Assembly: GCA_937997955.1 (NCBI GenBank)
Contig: CALLDR010000124.1
Location: 1-29,093 of the forward strand
DNA: 29,093 nucleotides
Direction: 5' to 3'
Source of the DNA: an uncultured Emergencia sp.
Lineage (GTDB): Bacteria; Bacillota; Clostridia; Peptostreptococcales; Anaerovoracaceae
Below, one piece after another: positions 7,884-15,916 of the stretch (positions are counted from its first letter, which is position 1; each line of letters opens with the position of its first letter). The translations under genes were made by a program, and so were the position numbers. Under the pieces are notes generated by a model. The model was given only the letters and a program-made list of their open reading frames with translations. It had not been told where the DNA came from and searched no databases.

Positions 7884-8534
7884 ATGGATAATTTGAAGGA
7901 ACGTGAACGTAAGATCTTAGAGTTTATGAAAAGCGAAATCAGAACCAAGGGCTATCCCCCTACAGTGAGAGAAATCTGCGCGGCCATCGGAATCAAGTCC
8001 ACATCGACGGCTCATAAGGATATCGCCAATCTGGTCAAATACGGATATTTGAAAAAGGACCCTTCCAAACCGAGGGCCCTGATGGTCGTAGATACGGAAG
8101 GCATGGGAAGAGCTTCTGCCTATGCCGCCCAGGAGACCGTGGCCAGAGAAGACGTCGTGGACGTCCCTGTCATCGGCCGAGTCGCCGCGGGTACGCCGAT
8201 CCTGGCGGAACAGAACGTGGAGGATACGATACCTGTGCCTGCCCGCTATGCAGGCAGAAGCAATTTCATGCTCCGCGTCCAGGGAGAGAGCATGATCAAC
8301 GCAGGCATCATGGACGGAGACCTGATCCTGGTAGAAGAGCAGCACACCGCCCGCAACGGCGAGATCGTGGTCGCCATGATCGACGGCTTCGAAAGCGAGG
8401 CGACGGTCAAGACCTTCTACAAGGAAAACGGACACATCCGCCTTCAGCCGGAGAACGACACCATGAGCCCGATCATCGTACAGGATGTCAAGATCCTGGG
8501 CAAGGTCAGAGGCGTGTTCCGGTATTTCAGCTAG
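7884..8534 (+). CDS. lexA: LexA SOS repressor
   Basis: A 216-residue LexA. The N-terminal winged-helix domain (about residues 1-70) contains PTVREICAAIGIKSTSTAH; the C-terminal S24-type autoprotease domain shows the Ala102-Gly103 cleavage site (GRVAAGTP), nucleophile Ser136 (VQGESMINAGI) and general-base Lys176 (EATVKTF). The start is the ATG at 7884, because the upstream in-frame GTG at 7872 sits inside the GGGAGGT ribosome-binding site. It is divergent from the antiporter operon. It ends in TAG (8532-8534); the frame beyond stays open for 98 codons, through the terminator. Confidence 0.95.
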   Translation: MDNLKERERKILEFMKSEIRTKGYPPTVREICAAIGIKSTSTAHKDIANLVKYGYLKKDPSKPRALMVVDTEGMGRASAYAAQETVAREDVVDVPVIGRVAAGTPILAEQNVEDTIPVPARYAGRSNFMLRVQGESMINAGIMDGDLILVEEQHTARNGEIVVAMIDGFESEATVKTFYKENGHIRLQPENDTMSPIIVQDVKILGKVRGVFRYFS

Positions 8535-8600
8535 AAGCTGCGATCAGAATCTGCAGTCAGCAGTTATATTACGAAGATATATTTACAGCGTTTACACTGC

Positions 8601-8630
8601 GCCATGGGCCTGTCCCATGGCTTTTCTTTT
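8601..8630 (+). terminator. lexA terminator
   Basis: An 8-bp perfect stem GCCATGGG/CCCATGGC (8601-8608 and 8614-8621) with a 5-nt loop, followed by TTTTCTTTT on the plus strand. It lies 66 bases after the lexA stop. Confidence 0.85.
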
Positions 8631-8746
8631 CCCCGCGTTCTTTCTTTTTTCTTTTTCCCCGCTTTTCCCGTTTTCCCTGTTTTTCTCATCATGATTTCTC
8701 CCCCTGTTTTTTCTTACCTCTGTCTCTCCCCGCTCCCGCTGTTTTA
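8622..8746. other. Strongly strand-biased pyrimidine tract between lexA and the VWA gene
   Basis: About 125 bases between the lexA terminator and the end of the convergent VWA gene are mostly C/T on the plus strand (for example TTCTTTCTTTTTTCTTTTTCCCC around 8639-8660, in pieces) and so purine-rich on the minus strand. No gene is supported here. The tract may be a mutationally biased spacer or an unstructured mRNA tail. Confidence 0.5.
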
Positions 8747-9926
8747 TCACCGCACCAGCAGCCGCTGTATCCCGGCGTCCAGCCCGTCCAGCGTCAGCGG
8801 AAACATGGGGAATACCTTTCTGATATCCTGAATAGTCCTGGATCCATAGGTCCACTCCCACCGGTCCTCTTTGATAGGATTCAGCCAGATGCACTTCTTG
8901 TACCGCTGATTGAACTTCTGAAGCCAGACGATGCCCGGCTCTTCATTATAACTGTACCAGTCCTGATTGCCGCCGGCGGCCAGCAGTTCGTAAGGCGACA
9001 TGGCGCCGTCGCCCACAAAGATCACCTTGTACTCGCTGTCGAGATTTCCGAAGACCCAGTCCGTATCCACCCAGTCGCCTCTGCGGCAGGCTGGCGTGGT
9101 AAACAGCTGGTCGTACACGCAGTTGTGGAAGTAATAGGTCTTCAGATCCTTCAGATGGGTGGACTGATGCACCGCGGTGAACAGCTGGCTGACCAGACGG
9201 CTGTAGGCGGACATGGAACCGCCGGAATCCAGCAGCAGAAGCAGCTTCACCGTATTCTTCCTCGGCTTCTCGTACACCAGCTTCAGAAGGCCGCCGTTAT
9301 CGCAGGTAGCCTGAATCGTTCCGTCTACATCCAGCTCCGTCCTGGCGCAGTCCACTCTGGTGGAAAACTGCCGCAGCTTGCGAAACGCCATTTGAAACTG
9401 CCTGCTGTCCAAAGAGGCGTCCTGGCGAAAATCCCTGAAGCTCCTGTCTCCCGCCACTTGGACAGCTGAACGGTGGCGGCCATAGCCGCCTACCCGGATG
9501 CCCGCCGGATTATATCCGCCGTGGCCCATCGGCGACGTGCCGCCGGTACCGATCCAGTAATTTCCGCCGTCGTGCTTTTCCGTCTGCTCTGCCAGCCGCT
9601 GACGAAACATCTCCATCAGCTCCTCCAGGTCGTGCTCCTTTGCCCACTCCGGCATATCGGCGATGTCCCGCTCCAGCTCGCCCTCAGACAGCCACGCCAT
9701 CAGTTCCTCCGGCAGCTCCTCTATCGTCTCGATCCCCTGAAAATACCCGGCGAAGGCCATATCGAACTTATCGTAGTCCGCCTCCGTCTTCACCAGCACG
9801 TTCCGGCACAGATAGTAGAACTCCATCAGAGAGTTACCGGCAAGGCCTTTATCCAGAGCGTCGATGAGGCACAGCCACTGATCCAGGGATACGTCCAGGC
9901 CGCCTGACCGCAGCGCGTAGAAAAAA

Positions 9927-9937
<11 letters not shown>
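8747..9937 (-). CDS. CoxE-like VWA-domain protein
   Basis: A 396-residue protein of the CoxE/COG3552-COG3825 type: a helical N-terminal region (1-200), then a von Willebrand A domain. The metal-ion (MIDAS) motif reads DSGGS at residues 237-241, so the usual central Ser of DxSxS is Gly; a GG variant of this motif is, from memory, found in related proteins. Such proteins work with a MoxR AAA+ ATPase in chaperone-like assembly or metal-insertion steps, and here the moxR gene overlaps it by 11 bases. The substrate is unknown. No terminator is visible after its TGA, only a purine-rich (minus strand) tract. Confidence 0.87.
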
Positions 9938-10742
<805 letters not shown>

Positions 10743-10786
10743 ATAGTTGTTTCTCCTCGATCAAAATTTTTTCTGCCCGGCTCTCT

Positions 10787-11827
10787 CTACGCGCCCAGCG
10801 CCAACGGCGTCAGAAACGGTACTAAAAAGCTTTCCACCACGCCGATGGCAAAAGAGTAGACGATAATCTCCTGTCTCGTAGCCCGTTCCACGATAGGCAG
10901 GCAGATGTCCATACCCGCCACGCCTGTCAGCGCCGTGACCTCGATGTAGCCGATGTATTTCGCAAGAACCGGAATCAGCACGATACCGCTCATCTCCCGG
11001 AACACGTTGTGCATGAAGGATACCGCGCCGGCCACCACGTGACCCGCGTTGGTAATCGTAATAGGCGCGAAGGTGTACCAGCCGAAACCGTAGCTGATGG
11101 CCAGAGACTCCCGCACGGTCAGATTGTCAAACACCAATCCGATCAAAACAGCGGTCACCGTAGTTCCGAGGACCACGGCCACCGGAAAGGCGATGATCCT
11201 GGGACCGATGTTTTTCAGCTGTTTAACCACGGTTCCCGACACGCCCATATCGATGCCGATCACGTGCAGCAAAACGCACAGGCCGGCGGTCATCATCCAG
11301 CCGGTCAGACTGTCAAAGGCATCTATGTCAGTGATCCGCTTTCCCACGACAAAATACCCTGCCAGGAGCCCTGCAGCTACAGAGATCAGAATCATCCAGC
11401 TCATCAGATTGGAATTTCCGCCGCCTTCTTCCTTCTGCGTCTCTTCCCCCTTCGGCGGAGCCGCGGTTTGCGTATCAACAGCCCCAGCCTCTCTGCCGCA
11501 GGCCAGACCAGCCTCAGACGGACACCCTTTGATCTTCAAAAAGCCGTGCTTGTCCATGCCCAGCAGCTTTCTGGTGACGGTAACGGAAAGCACAGCCCCG
11601 GCCATGAGCAGAACGGTGATGATCAGCGCCTGCACGCCTATGGACCCCAGGTTGCGGATGACCTCCTCGTTGGCGCCCATGCGGATGCCCATGAGCAGCA
11701 CCAGCAGGGAGATGCAGACCAGCATGACGCCGTTGATAAAGCCCAGCTTCTCCTGATGCTTCCGCAATTTGCTGCCGAAAAAGTATCCCAGCAGCATGAA
11801 CCCCCAGTAGAGAGCCACATATCCCAT
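10787..11827 (-). CDS. LysO-family (YbjE/DUF340) lysine exporter-like membrane protein
   Basis: A 346-residue polytopic protein. The N-terminal ~95 residues hold three to four helices and the C-terminal part (about 140-346) holds the LysO core with LTGWMMTAGLCVLLHVIGIDMG and SYGFGWYTFAPITITNAGH. E. coli LysO is about 300 residues; the extra length is a hydrophilic linker near residues 98-140 (CPSEAGLACGREAG...). LysO exports L-lysine and toxic analogues. The gene lies next to the pyrrolysine operon, whose product is made from two lysines, but it has its own promoter. It ends in TAG (10787-10789). Confidence 0.85.
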   Translation of the reverse strand: MGYVALYWGFMLLGYFFGSKLRKHQEKLGFINGVMLVCISLLVLLMGIRMGANEEVIRNLGSIGVQALIITVLLMAGAVLSVTVTRKLLGMDKHGFLKIKGCPSEAGLACGREAGAVDTQTAAPPKGEETQKEEGGGNSNLMSWMILISVAAGLLAGYFVVGKRITDIDAFDSLTGWMMTAGLCVLLHVIGIDMGVSGTVVKQLKNIGPRIIAFPVAVVLGTTVTAVLIGLVFDNLTVRESLAISYGFGWYTFAPITITNAGHVVAGAVSFMHNVFREMSGIVLIPVLAKYIGYIEVTALTGVAGMDICLPIVERATRQEIIVYSFAIGVVESFLVPFLTPLALGA

Positions 11828-11862
11828 ATCAATTCCTCCTAAACCGTTATTCGCATGGTTAC

Positions 11863-11891
11863 AGTATACACCAGCGGCGGCAAAACCTCAA
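11863..11891 (-). promoter_or_regulatory. Promoter of the lysO-moxR-VWA unit
   Basis: On the minus strand TTGAGG (plus 11886-11891) and TATACT (plus 11863-11868) are separated by 17 bases, about 35 bases upstream of the LysO-like start. The gene itself has TAGGAGGAATTGAT before its ATG. I looked for a lysine riboswitch in 11892-12026 and did not recognise one. Confidence 0.7.
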
Positions 11892-11963
11892 GCCCTGACG
11901 TTCTGCCTGCCAGACCGCCTTGCCCGATGGACGGAGCCCCGGCCGCAAAGGCTGACGCTGGCG

Positions 11964-12004
11964 AGGCTGACAATAATCCGAAGATCCGTCAGCTTTGTCA
12001 GCCT
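11964..12004. repeat. Inverted repeat between padR terminator and lysO promoter
   Basis: A perfect 10-bp inverted repeat AGGCTGACAA (11964-11973) and TTGTCAGCCT (11995-12004) encloses 21 bases. A partial third copy, AAGGCTGACG, begins at 11948. There is no T run on either strand, so it is not a simple terminator. It could be an operator or an RNA hairpin. Confidence 0.5.
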
Positions 12005-12026
12005 GCACGGCGCTGTGTTCCCATGC

Positions 12027-12073
12027 AAAAAGACACTCCCTCGGCAGCCTTTATAGATGGCCTTGGAAGTGCC
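12027..12073 (-). terminator. Terminator of the methylamine/pyl operon
   Basis: On the minus strand GGCACTTCC (plus 12065-12073) pairs with GGGAGTGTC (plus 12032-12040), nine pairs including two G-U, followed directly by TTTTT (plus 12027-12031). An inner GGCC/GGCT pairing may extend the stem. It lies 7 bases after the padR stop codon and closes the long co-directional run. Confidence 0.78.
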
Positions 12074-12080
12074 CGAAATT

Positions 12081-12455
12081 CTATATTGCCTCGTTGATCA
12101 TGGAGATCAGTGAGTGAATGTACTTCTCGTAATCGGTCAGCGCCAGTCCCCAGTTGGCCAGACAGCCTTTGCCCTGGGCCGTGATGGAAAAGATCCGCTT
12201 CGGCTTTCCGCCTTCTTCCTCTTCCTCCAGATCCCATCTGGAGGTGAGGAGCCCTGAAGTCTCCATCTTTTTCAGGTAGCGATAGACCCCCGTAGCGTCC
12301 GGCGCTTTATCCTCGAAACGAGGGATCTTCCCAATCTCCTTCAGGATCGCGAACCCGTGCATGTCTCCGCCCTTGGCGAGAATGCAGAGGATCAGGGGCT
12401 GCAGCAACTTGTCTAAGTTTTTGCCCTGACACGGGCAGTCCATTTCTATATACAT
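12081..12455 (-). CDS. PadR-family winged-helix transcriptional regulator
   Basis: A 124-residue protein with a winged-helix fold of the PadR type: LLQPLILCILAKGGDMHGFAILKEIGK, then ATGVYRYLKKMETSGLL and a basic wing GGKPKRIFSITAQGK, and a C-terminal dimerisation helix. Two N-terminal cysteines (MDCPCQGK) could sense a metal or redox state. The start is the ATG at 12453-12455 with AAAGGAGAAGCC before it; a longer frame begins at 12506 but would overlap pylSn. It is the last gene of the pyl run, 10 bases after pylSn, so it may regulate this operon. It ends in TAG. Confidence 0.82.
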   Translation of the reverse strand: MYIEMDCPCQGKNLDKLLQPLILCILAKGGDMHGFAILKEIGKIPRFEDKAPDATGVYRYLKKMETSGLLTSRWDLEEEEEGGKPKRIFSITAQGKGCLANWGLALTDYEKYIHSLISMINEAI

Positions 12456-12465
12456 GGCTTCTCCT

Positions 12466-12792
12466 TTACTCTTTGTGCAGCAGATCGCTGCCATAGTGAG
12501 AATCAAAAAAGGTCTTCGAGTACTTTTCCAGCTTCCAGTCAGGAACCCTGCAGTCTTTGCACGGCTTGACCGCCCACTTATTCCGGAGCCATCTGGCCGC
12601 GCGGGAATTGCGGGAATTATAGATCCGAAGGGTTTTTCCGCAGTGGGTGGTGATCACGGCGTATTTCCCGTTCTGCTCAATGGTCTTGATGCCGTGAAGC
12701 ACACCGCTTCTGGCCGGCCAGAGCTTCATCTTGTCCAGCAGGATGAAAAGTTCTACGTTTTTTCTATAATATCTCTTTTTACTGTCTCCCAT
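12466..12792 (-). CDS. pylSn: PylSn, N-terminal tRNA-Pyl-binding domain of pyrrolysyl-tRNA synthetase
   Basis: A 108-residue stand-alone protein that aligns by eye with the N-terminal domain of archaeal PylS: LWPARSGVLHGIK (compare LWMSRTGTLHKIK), IYNSRNSRAARWLRNKW and CKDCRVPDW. The putative zinc ligands are His33, Cys51, Cys78 and Cys81. In bacteria this domain is a separate gene and binds the T-arm/variable-loop face of tRNA-Pyl, raising PylSc efficiency. The ATG overlaps the TGA of the GTPase gene (ATGA at 12789-12792 region), so the two are translationally coupled. Ends in TAA. Confidence 0.95.
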   Translation of the reverse strand: MGDSKKRYYRKNVELFILLDKMKLWPARSGVLHGIKTIEQNGKYAVITTHCGKTLRIYNSRNSRAARWLRNKWAVKPCKDCRVPDWKLEKYSKTFFDSHYGSDLLHKE

Positions 12793-13706
12793 CAGATATA
12801 GAACCTTCCTTCTAAAATCTCCTTGGAATACTGGGTGATCAGGCTCAGCATCCTGATCCCCACGGAAGAAATGACCACCAGCTCTGTCTTTTCATGGCGC
12901 GCCCACGGACTGATGATCAGGTGATTGACCACGCCGCTTACTTCCACCGTGCCCTCTTCTGTATTGGCGAAGCCTTTGATCCTGTAGCTGCTGGGAGCGA
13001 TGACCTCGATAAACCGGATTAGTTTTTCTCTTTCTACCGGTTCATCGCAGTGGACGATGAAGGTATTCGGCCTTGTCTCATAGGTATTGGTGGTATCCTC
13101 GCTGGCCGCCGCTGCCGGAGCGAAATGATCGGCGATCTGCTGAATATCCACGTTACAGTGATCGGCCGCGTAGATGGTCACCGCCGGATTGAGATTCCCG
13201 ATGCGGTCTGTGATTTCCTTAAAGCATGCCTCATCGATGAGATCTATTTTGTTAACGATGACGGCATTGGCGTGTCTGACCTGCCGTTCCAATGCCGGAA
13301 GCACCTCCGCCAGCTCCAGAAAGCTGACGCCGTCCACGACGCAGATCGCGCCCTTGATCATCAGATTGTCGTCCGTCTCCCTGCGGATGCCGGAAACGAT
13401 ATCCCCCATGTTGGAGGGGTCAGCTAATCCGGACGCTTCGATGAACAGATATTCGATATCCGTTTTGGACATGGCGATGAGGCCGTCGACAAACTTGTCT
13501 TTGATGCAGGCACAGAAAATAGACCCGTTGGACAGCTCCGCCATTTCAATGCCGTCGCGGCTGACCAGCTTGGCGTCGATGTTGATCTCGCCAAACTCGT
13601 TGATAATCACGCCGATCTTCCTGCCGGCGTAGGTATCCAGCAGGCGCTGCATCAAAGTGGTCTTGCCAGCGCCTAAAAAACCGGTGAGCAGTACAATCTG
13701 AACCAT
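12792..13706 (-). CDS. CobW/G3E-family GTPase of the pyl operon
   Basis: A 304-residue G3E P-loop GTPase: Walker A GFLGAGKTT at residues 9-17, EFGEINIDAKL, ASGLADP and the base-specificity motif NKID. The normally metal-binding CxCC motif is reduced to C65-A-C67-I. Family members deliver metals or help cobalamin and metalloenzyme maturation. Here it sits between tRNA-Pyl and pylSn in a corrinoid-methyltransferase operon, so a role in servicing the corrinoid or zinc proteins is an inference. RBS GAAGGAGG upstream of the ATG at 13704-13706. Ends TGA. Confidence 0.88.
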   Translation of the reverse strand: MVQIVLLTGFLGAGKTTLMQRLLDTYAGRKIGVIINEFGEINIDAKLVSRDGIEMAELSNGSIFCACIKDKFVDGLIAMSKTDIEYLFIEASGLADPSNMGDIVSGIRRETDDNLMIKGAICVVDGVSFLELAEVLPALERQVRHANAVIVNKIDLIDEACFKEITDRIGNLNPAVTIYAADHCNVDIQQIADHFAPAAAASEDTTNTYETRPNTFIVHCDEPVEREKLIRFIEVIAPSSYRIKGFANTEEGTVEVSGVVNHLIISPWARHEKTELVVISSVGIRMLSLITQYSKEILEGRFYI

Positions 13707-13740
13707 GGGTCGTATCCTCCTTCGCTGCGCCCGCTTTCAT

Positions 13741-13859
13741 CGGGTTAGGTCTTCGCCGTAGGTCTCTGCCAATCAGCCTTCCCGCTTTGCGCTCGGCTTC
13801 TTGGGAGACCCTCGCGTTTGACCTACCAGCGGTTTACCTGCGGCAAACCGGGTTAGGTC
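13741..13859. repeat. 11-bp direct repeat flanking the pylT-GTPase spacer
   Basis: CGGGTTAGGTC occurs at 13741-13751 and again at 13849-13859, at the two ends of the 157-base spacer between the tRNA-Pyl 3' end and the GTPase gene. Inside, CGGTTT and AAACCG at about 13830-13850 can form a short hairpin just downstream of the tRNA. No T run follows. A tRNA-processing or mRNA-stabilising role is possible. Confidence 0.5.
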
Positions 13860-13863
13860 ATAA

Positions 13864-13935
13864 TGGCGAGGTGCCCGGGAGTCTCACCCGGCTGCATAGA
13901 TTTAGAGTCTATGTGATCCATACGATCCGCACCCC
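13864..13935 (-). tRNA. pylT: tRNA-Pyl (anticodon CUA)
   Basis: A 72-nt tRNA on the minus strand. Acceptor stem GGGGTGC/GCACCTC, D stem GATC/GATC with a 5-nt loop GTATG lacking the usual GG, a 6-bp anticodon stem CATAGA/TCTATG with loop CTCTAAA (anticodon CUA), a three-base variable region CAG, T stem CCGGG/CCCGG with loop TGAGACT lacking TTC, discriminator G and an encoded CCA. The long anticodon stem, short D loop, three-base variable loop and CUA anticodon are the known hallmarks of tRNA-Pyl, and it resembles the Desulfitobacterium one. It lies 36 bases after pylD inside the operon. Confidence 0.97.
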
Positions 13936-13971
13936 ATATCATTTCTCTGTTTTTTACCAAAACGGCGCTGT

Positions 13972-14784
13972 CTACGGCAGCAGGCACTGCCCCAGCATGA
14001 TGGCTGTTCCGATCTCCAGATTATCGTGGACGGCTCTTTCCTCAAACGCCGCCGCTGCCTCCTGGTCCATGGAATATGGCACACCGGGACTGGCATAGAG
14101 TACGCCGCCGGCCAGGTCCTCCCTGGTCAGCCAGCCTCCCTCGTTGGTGAAGTCCAGGATATAGGAATACTGCCTGATCTCCTCTTTTCCCCGCAGCTTC
14201 TTTCCGTCAAAGGCGGACGCCGCGGCGCTGTCCTTGTCATACAGGTCAAAATCCACGCCCATCTGACGCAAAATCCCTGCCGCTTCCTTTCCCACGATGC
14301 CGAAGCCGATCTGCAGCAGCGTTTCCTGCTGCATGTCCTTTCCATGGCGCTCCATCAAAGCCTTCATCGCCCGGATAAAGCCCAAAGCTGTAGCGTAGTT
14401 GTTGTCAGACCACTTCCCCGTCGTCACATTGACGGCCAGATAGCGGGTATCGTCAGCGAAAAACAGGATCTGGCGGCCTGTCCGCACGGCGTCGTAGATG
14501 CCGTCCACATCGGTATGCTCCATTACGTCCGCGTCAAAACCCATCGACGCGACGATGGCCGCCACCGACTGGCTGAAGCTGTCGATGATGCCTTCACCCT
14601 GGGTGATGGGAACCACTGCCACCCGGAGCTTCTGCCTCAGCGAAGCGTACCGCTCAGACGGAATACCAAAGGTCTCCATGACCAAATCTGAAAGATCCAT
14701 ACCGGTCTTCACACGCAGCTGTCGGTTGTATTCCTCCATACCGTCCAGCATATAGGTAATCCACTCTGTTCTCAGTCTGGTCAT
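13972..14784 (-). CDS. pylD: PylD, pyrrolysine synthase (3-methylornithyl-lysine dehydrogenase)
   Basis: A 270-residue NAD-dependent enzyme that oxidises the methylornithine end of 3-methylornithyl-N6-lysine, which then cyclises to pyrrolysine. The C-terminal Rossmann domain shows QIGFGIVGKEAAGILRQMG (GxGxxG near residue 175). The C-terminal segment ASPGVPYSMDQEAAA is characteristic of PylD. The ATG at 14782-14784 follows an AGGTGAGGG stretch. It lies between pylSc and pylT. It ends in TAG (13972-13974); readthrough adds Pyl plus five residues before a TAA. Confidence 0.95.
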   Translation of the reverse strand: MTRLRTEWITYMLDGMEEYNRQLRVKTGMDLSDLVMETFGIPSERYASLRQKLRVAVVPITQGEGIIDSFSQSVAAIVASMGFDADVMEHTDVDGIYDAVRTGRQILFFADDTRYLAVNVTTGKWSDNNYATALGFIRAMKALMERHGKDMQQETLLQIGFGIVGKEAAGILRQMGVDFDLYDKDSAAASAFDGKKLRGKEEIRQYSYILDFTNEGGWLTREDLAGGVLYASPGVPYSMDQEAAAAFEERAVHDNLEIGTAIMLGQCLLP

Positions 14785-14997
14785 GATTCCGCCCTCACCT
14801 ATTCTTATCTCTTGTTCTTATCTCCTGCGCTGTGCGCACATTTCCTACCTATTATATATGCATTTTCTGATTCATCGTCTTATCTGCCGTCTAGTCTATC
14901 CTCTTATCCAGCACGTGCCCCCGGATCTCCACAAAACCCGCGCGCAGGAATCCCGCAGAACTGGCCGCAGGCCGCGTCCATCGCGTCCATGCCGGAC

Positions 14998-15840
14998 CTA
15001 GATATGCAGCGGCTGGCCGTCGATAAAGGCGATGCTTCTGCCGAATTTTTTGATCGTCTTGCTGCCTGCCAGAGCCATGGTCAGACGCTCGATGCCGAAG
15101 CCGATGCCGACCCAGGTATCGAAGACACCCCACTGGCTGTCCAGGAAATGGGGTCCGAAAGAGCCGGAAGCCACTTCCAGTCCGTCGATTTCAATATCTA
15201 CAGTGGAACCGTACACGGTGGAATCCTCCGTCACCAGCTCATAGGCGTCCCTGGGAACGCCCAGCGCTTCCATCGCCGAATGGGCGAGACGCTGCAGCTC
15301 CTCCATCTGCTGGCCGTCAGCCACGGCCGCAAGCTCTACACAGTTGAGCATGGTAAATTCGTTCATGTGCTGCGCGCCCTGAGATTCTTTGCGGAAACAG
15401 GAACCGATCTCAAAGATCTTTACCGGCTCGTTGGTGATCCTGTGCAGTTCACGCATGACCACGTAGAGATTAGGAGCCAGCATAGGCCGCAGACACCGCT
15501 TCTTGTCCAGCCAGAAGACCTGTTCTGACAGGTGATGGAACTCGTCGATGGTCATCTTCGCCAGCATGTCTCTGGTGATGATGGTGGGCGTGACCACCTT
15601 GGTAAAGTCCTGCTCCATAAGCCACTGCTCCAAAGCGCGCCCTACGGAAACGCTGTCTGTCACGTGTTTTTCAGTCAGAAGCTCTTTGATCCTGCCGCGG
15701 CATACCCGCACCAGCTCCTTTTCCTCCTGCCGGAACACCCGGTCCCGCTCTTCTCTGGTCTCAAATTCTCTTTCCGCCAAAGCCTGGCTTCCGCCCAGCT
15801 CCGCGATCCTCTCCAGTTGGGTTACGGTGAACTTTTCCAT
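14998..15840 (-). CDS. pylSc: PylSc, catalytic domain of pyrrolysyl-tRNA synthetase
   Basis: A 280-residue class II aminoacyl-tRNA synthetase core: LRPMLAPNLY (117-126), motif 2 with FRKES (Arg150), and motif 3 GFGIERL (247-253). Positions equivalent to Methanosarcina mazei Asn346 and Tyr384 are Asn166 and Tyr210; the position of Cys348 is Val168. Together with PylSn it charges tRNA-Pyl with pyrrolysine. The ATG at 15838-15840 has AGGAAAG upstream. The stop is TAG (14998-15000); readthrough adds Pyl and 33 residues to a second in-frame TAG (14896-14898), with TGA seven codons later. Confidence 0.96.
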   Translation of the reverse strand: MEKFTVTQLERIAELGGSQALAEREFETREERDRVFRQEEKELVRVCRGRIKELLTEKHVTDSVSVGRALEQWLMEQDFTKVVTPTIITRDMLAKMTIDEFHHLSEQVFWLDKKRCLRPMLAPNLYVVMRELHRITNEPVKIFEIGSCFRKESQGAQHMNEFTMLNCVELAAVADGQQMEELQRLAHSAMEALGVPRDAYELVTEDSTVYGSTVDIEIDGLEVASGSFGPHFLDSQWGVFDTWVGIGFGIERLTMALAGSKTIKKFGRSIAFIDGQPLHI

Positions 15841-15841
15841 C

Positions 15842-15912
15842 TTACGGCTTTCCTTTCCTGTTTCTGATCATATTGTACCACAGCCAATATTGTACGTTTA
15901 ATACTATTTCTA
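15842..15912 (-). promoter_or_regulatory. pylC-pylSc spacer with 9-bp direct repeat and a possible weak promoter
   Basis: On the minus strand GTACAATAT occurs twice, spaced about 10 bases apart, upstream of pylSc. TTAAAC and TACAAT spaced by 18 bases could serve as a weak promoter giving extra pylSc expression. The match is poor and the call is tentative. Confidence 0.3.
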
Positions 15913-15916
15913 AGTT

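Noticed and set aside
11828..12026. Lysine riboswitch upstream of the lysO-like gene
   Set aside because: I did not see the conserved L-box core and the leader is short (about 30 bases from the predicted -10 to the start).
13707..13860. A second tRNA downstream of pylT
   Set aside because: The direct repeat and short hairpin do not fold into a cloverleaf and there is no T-arm consensus.
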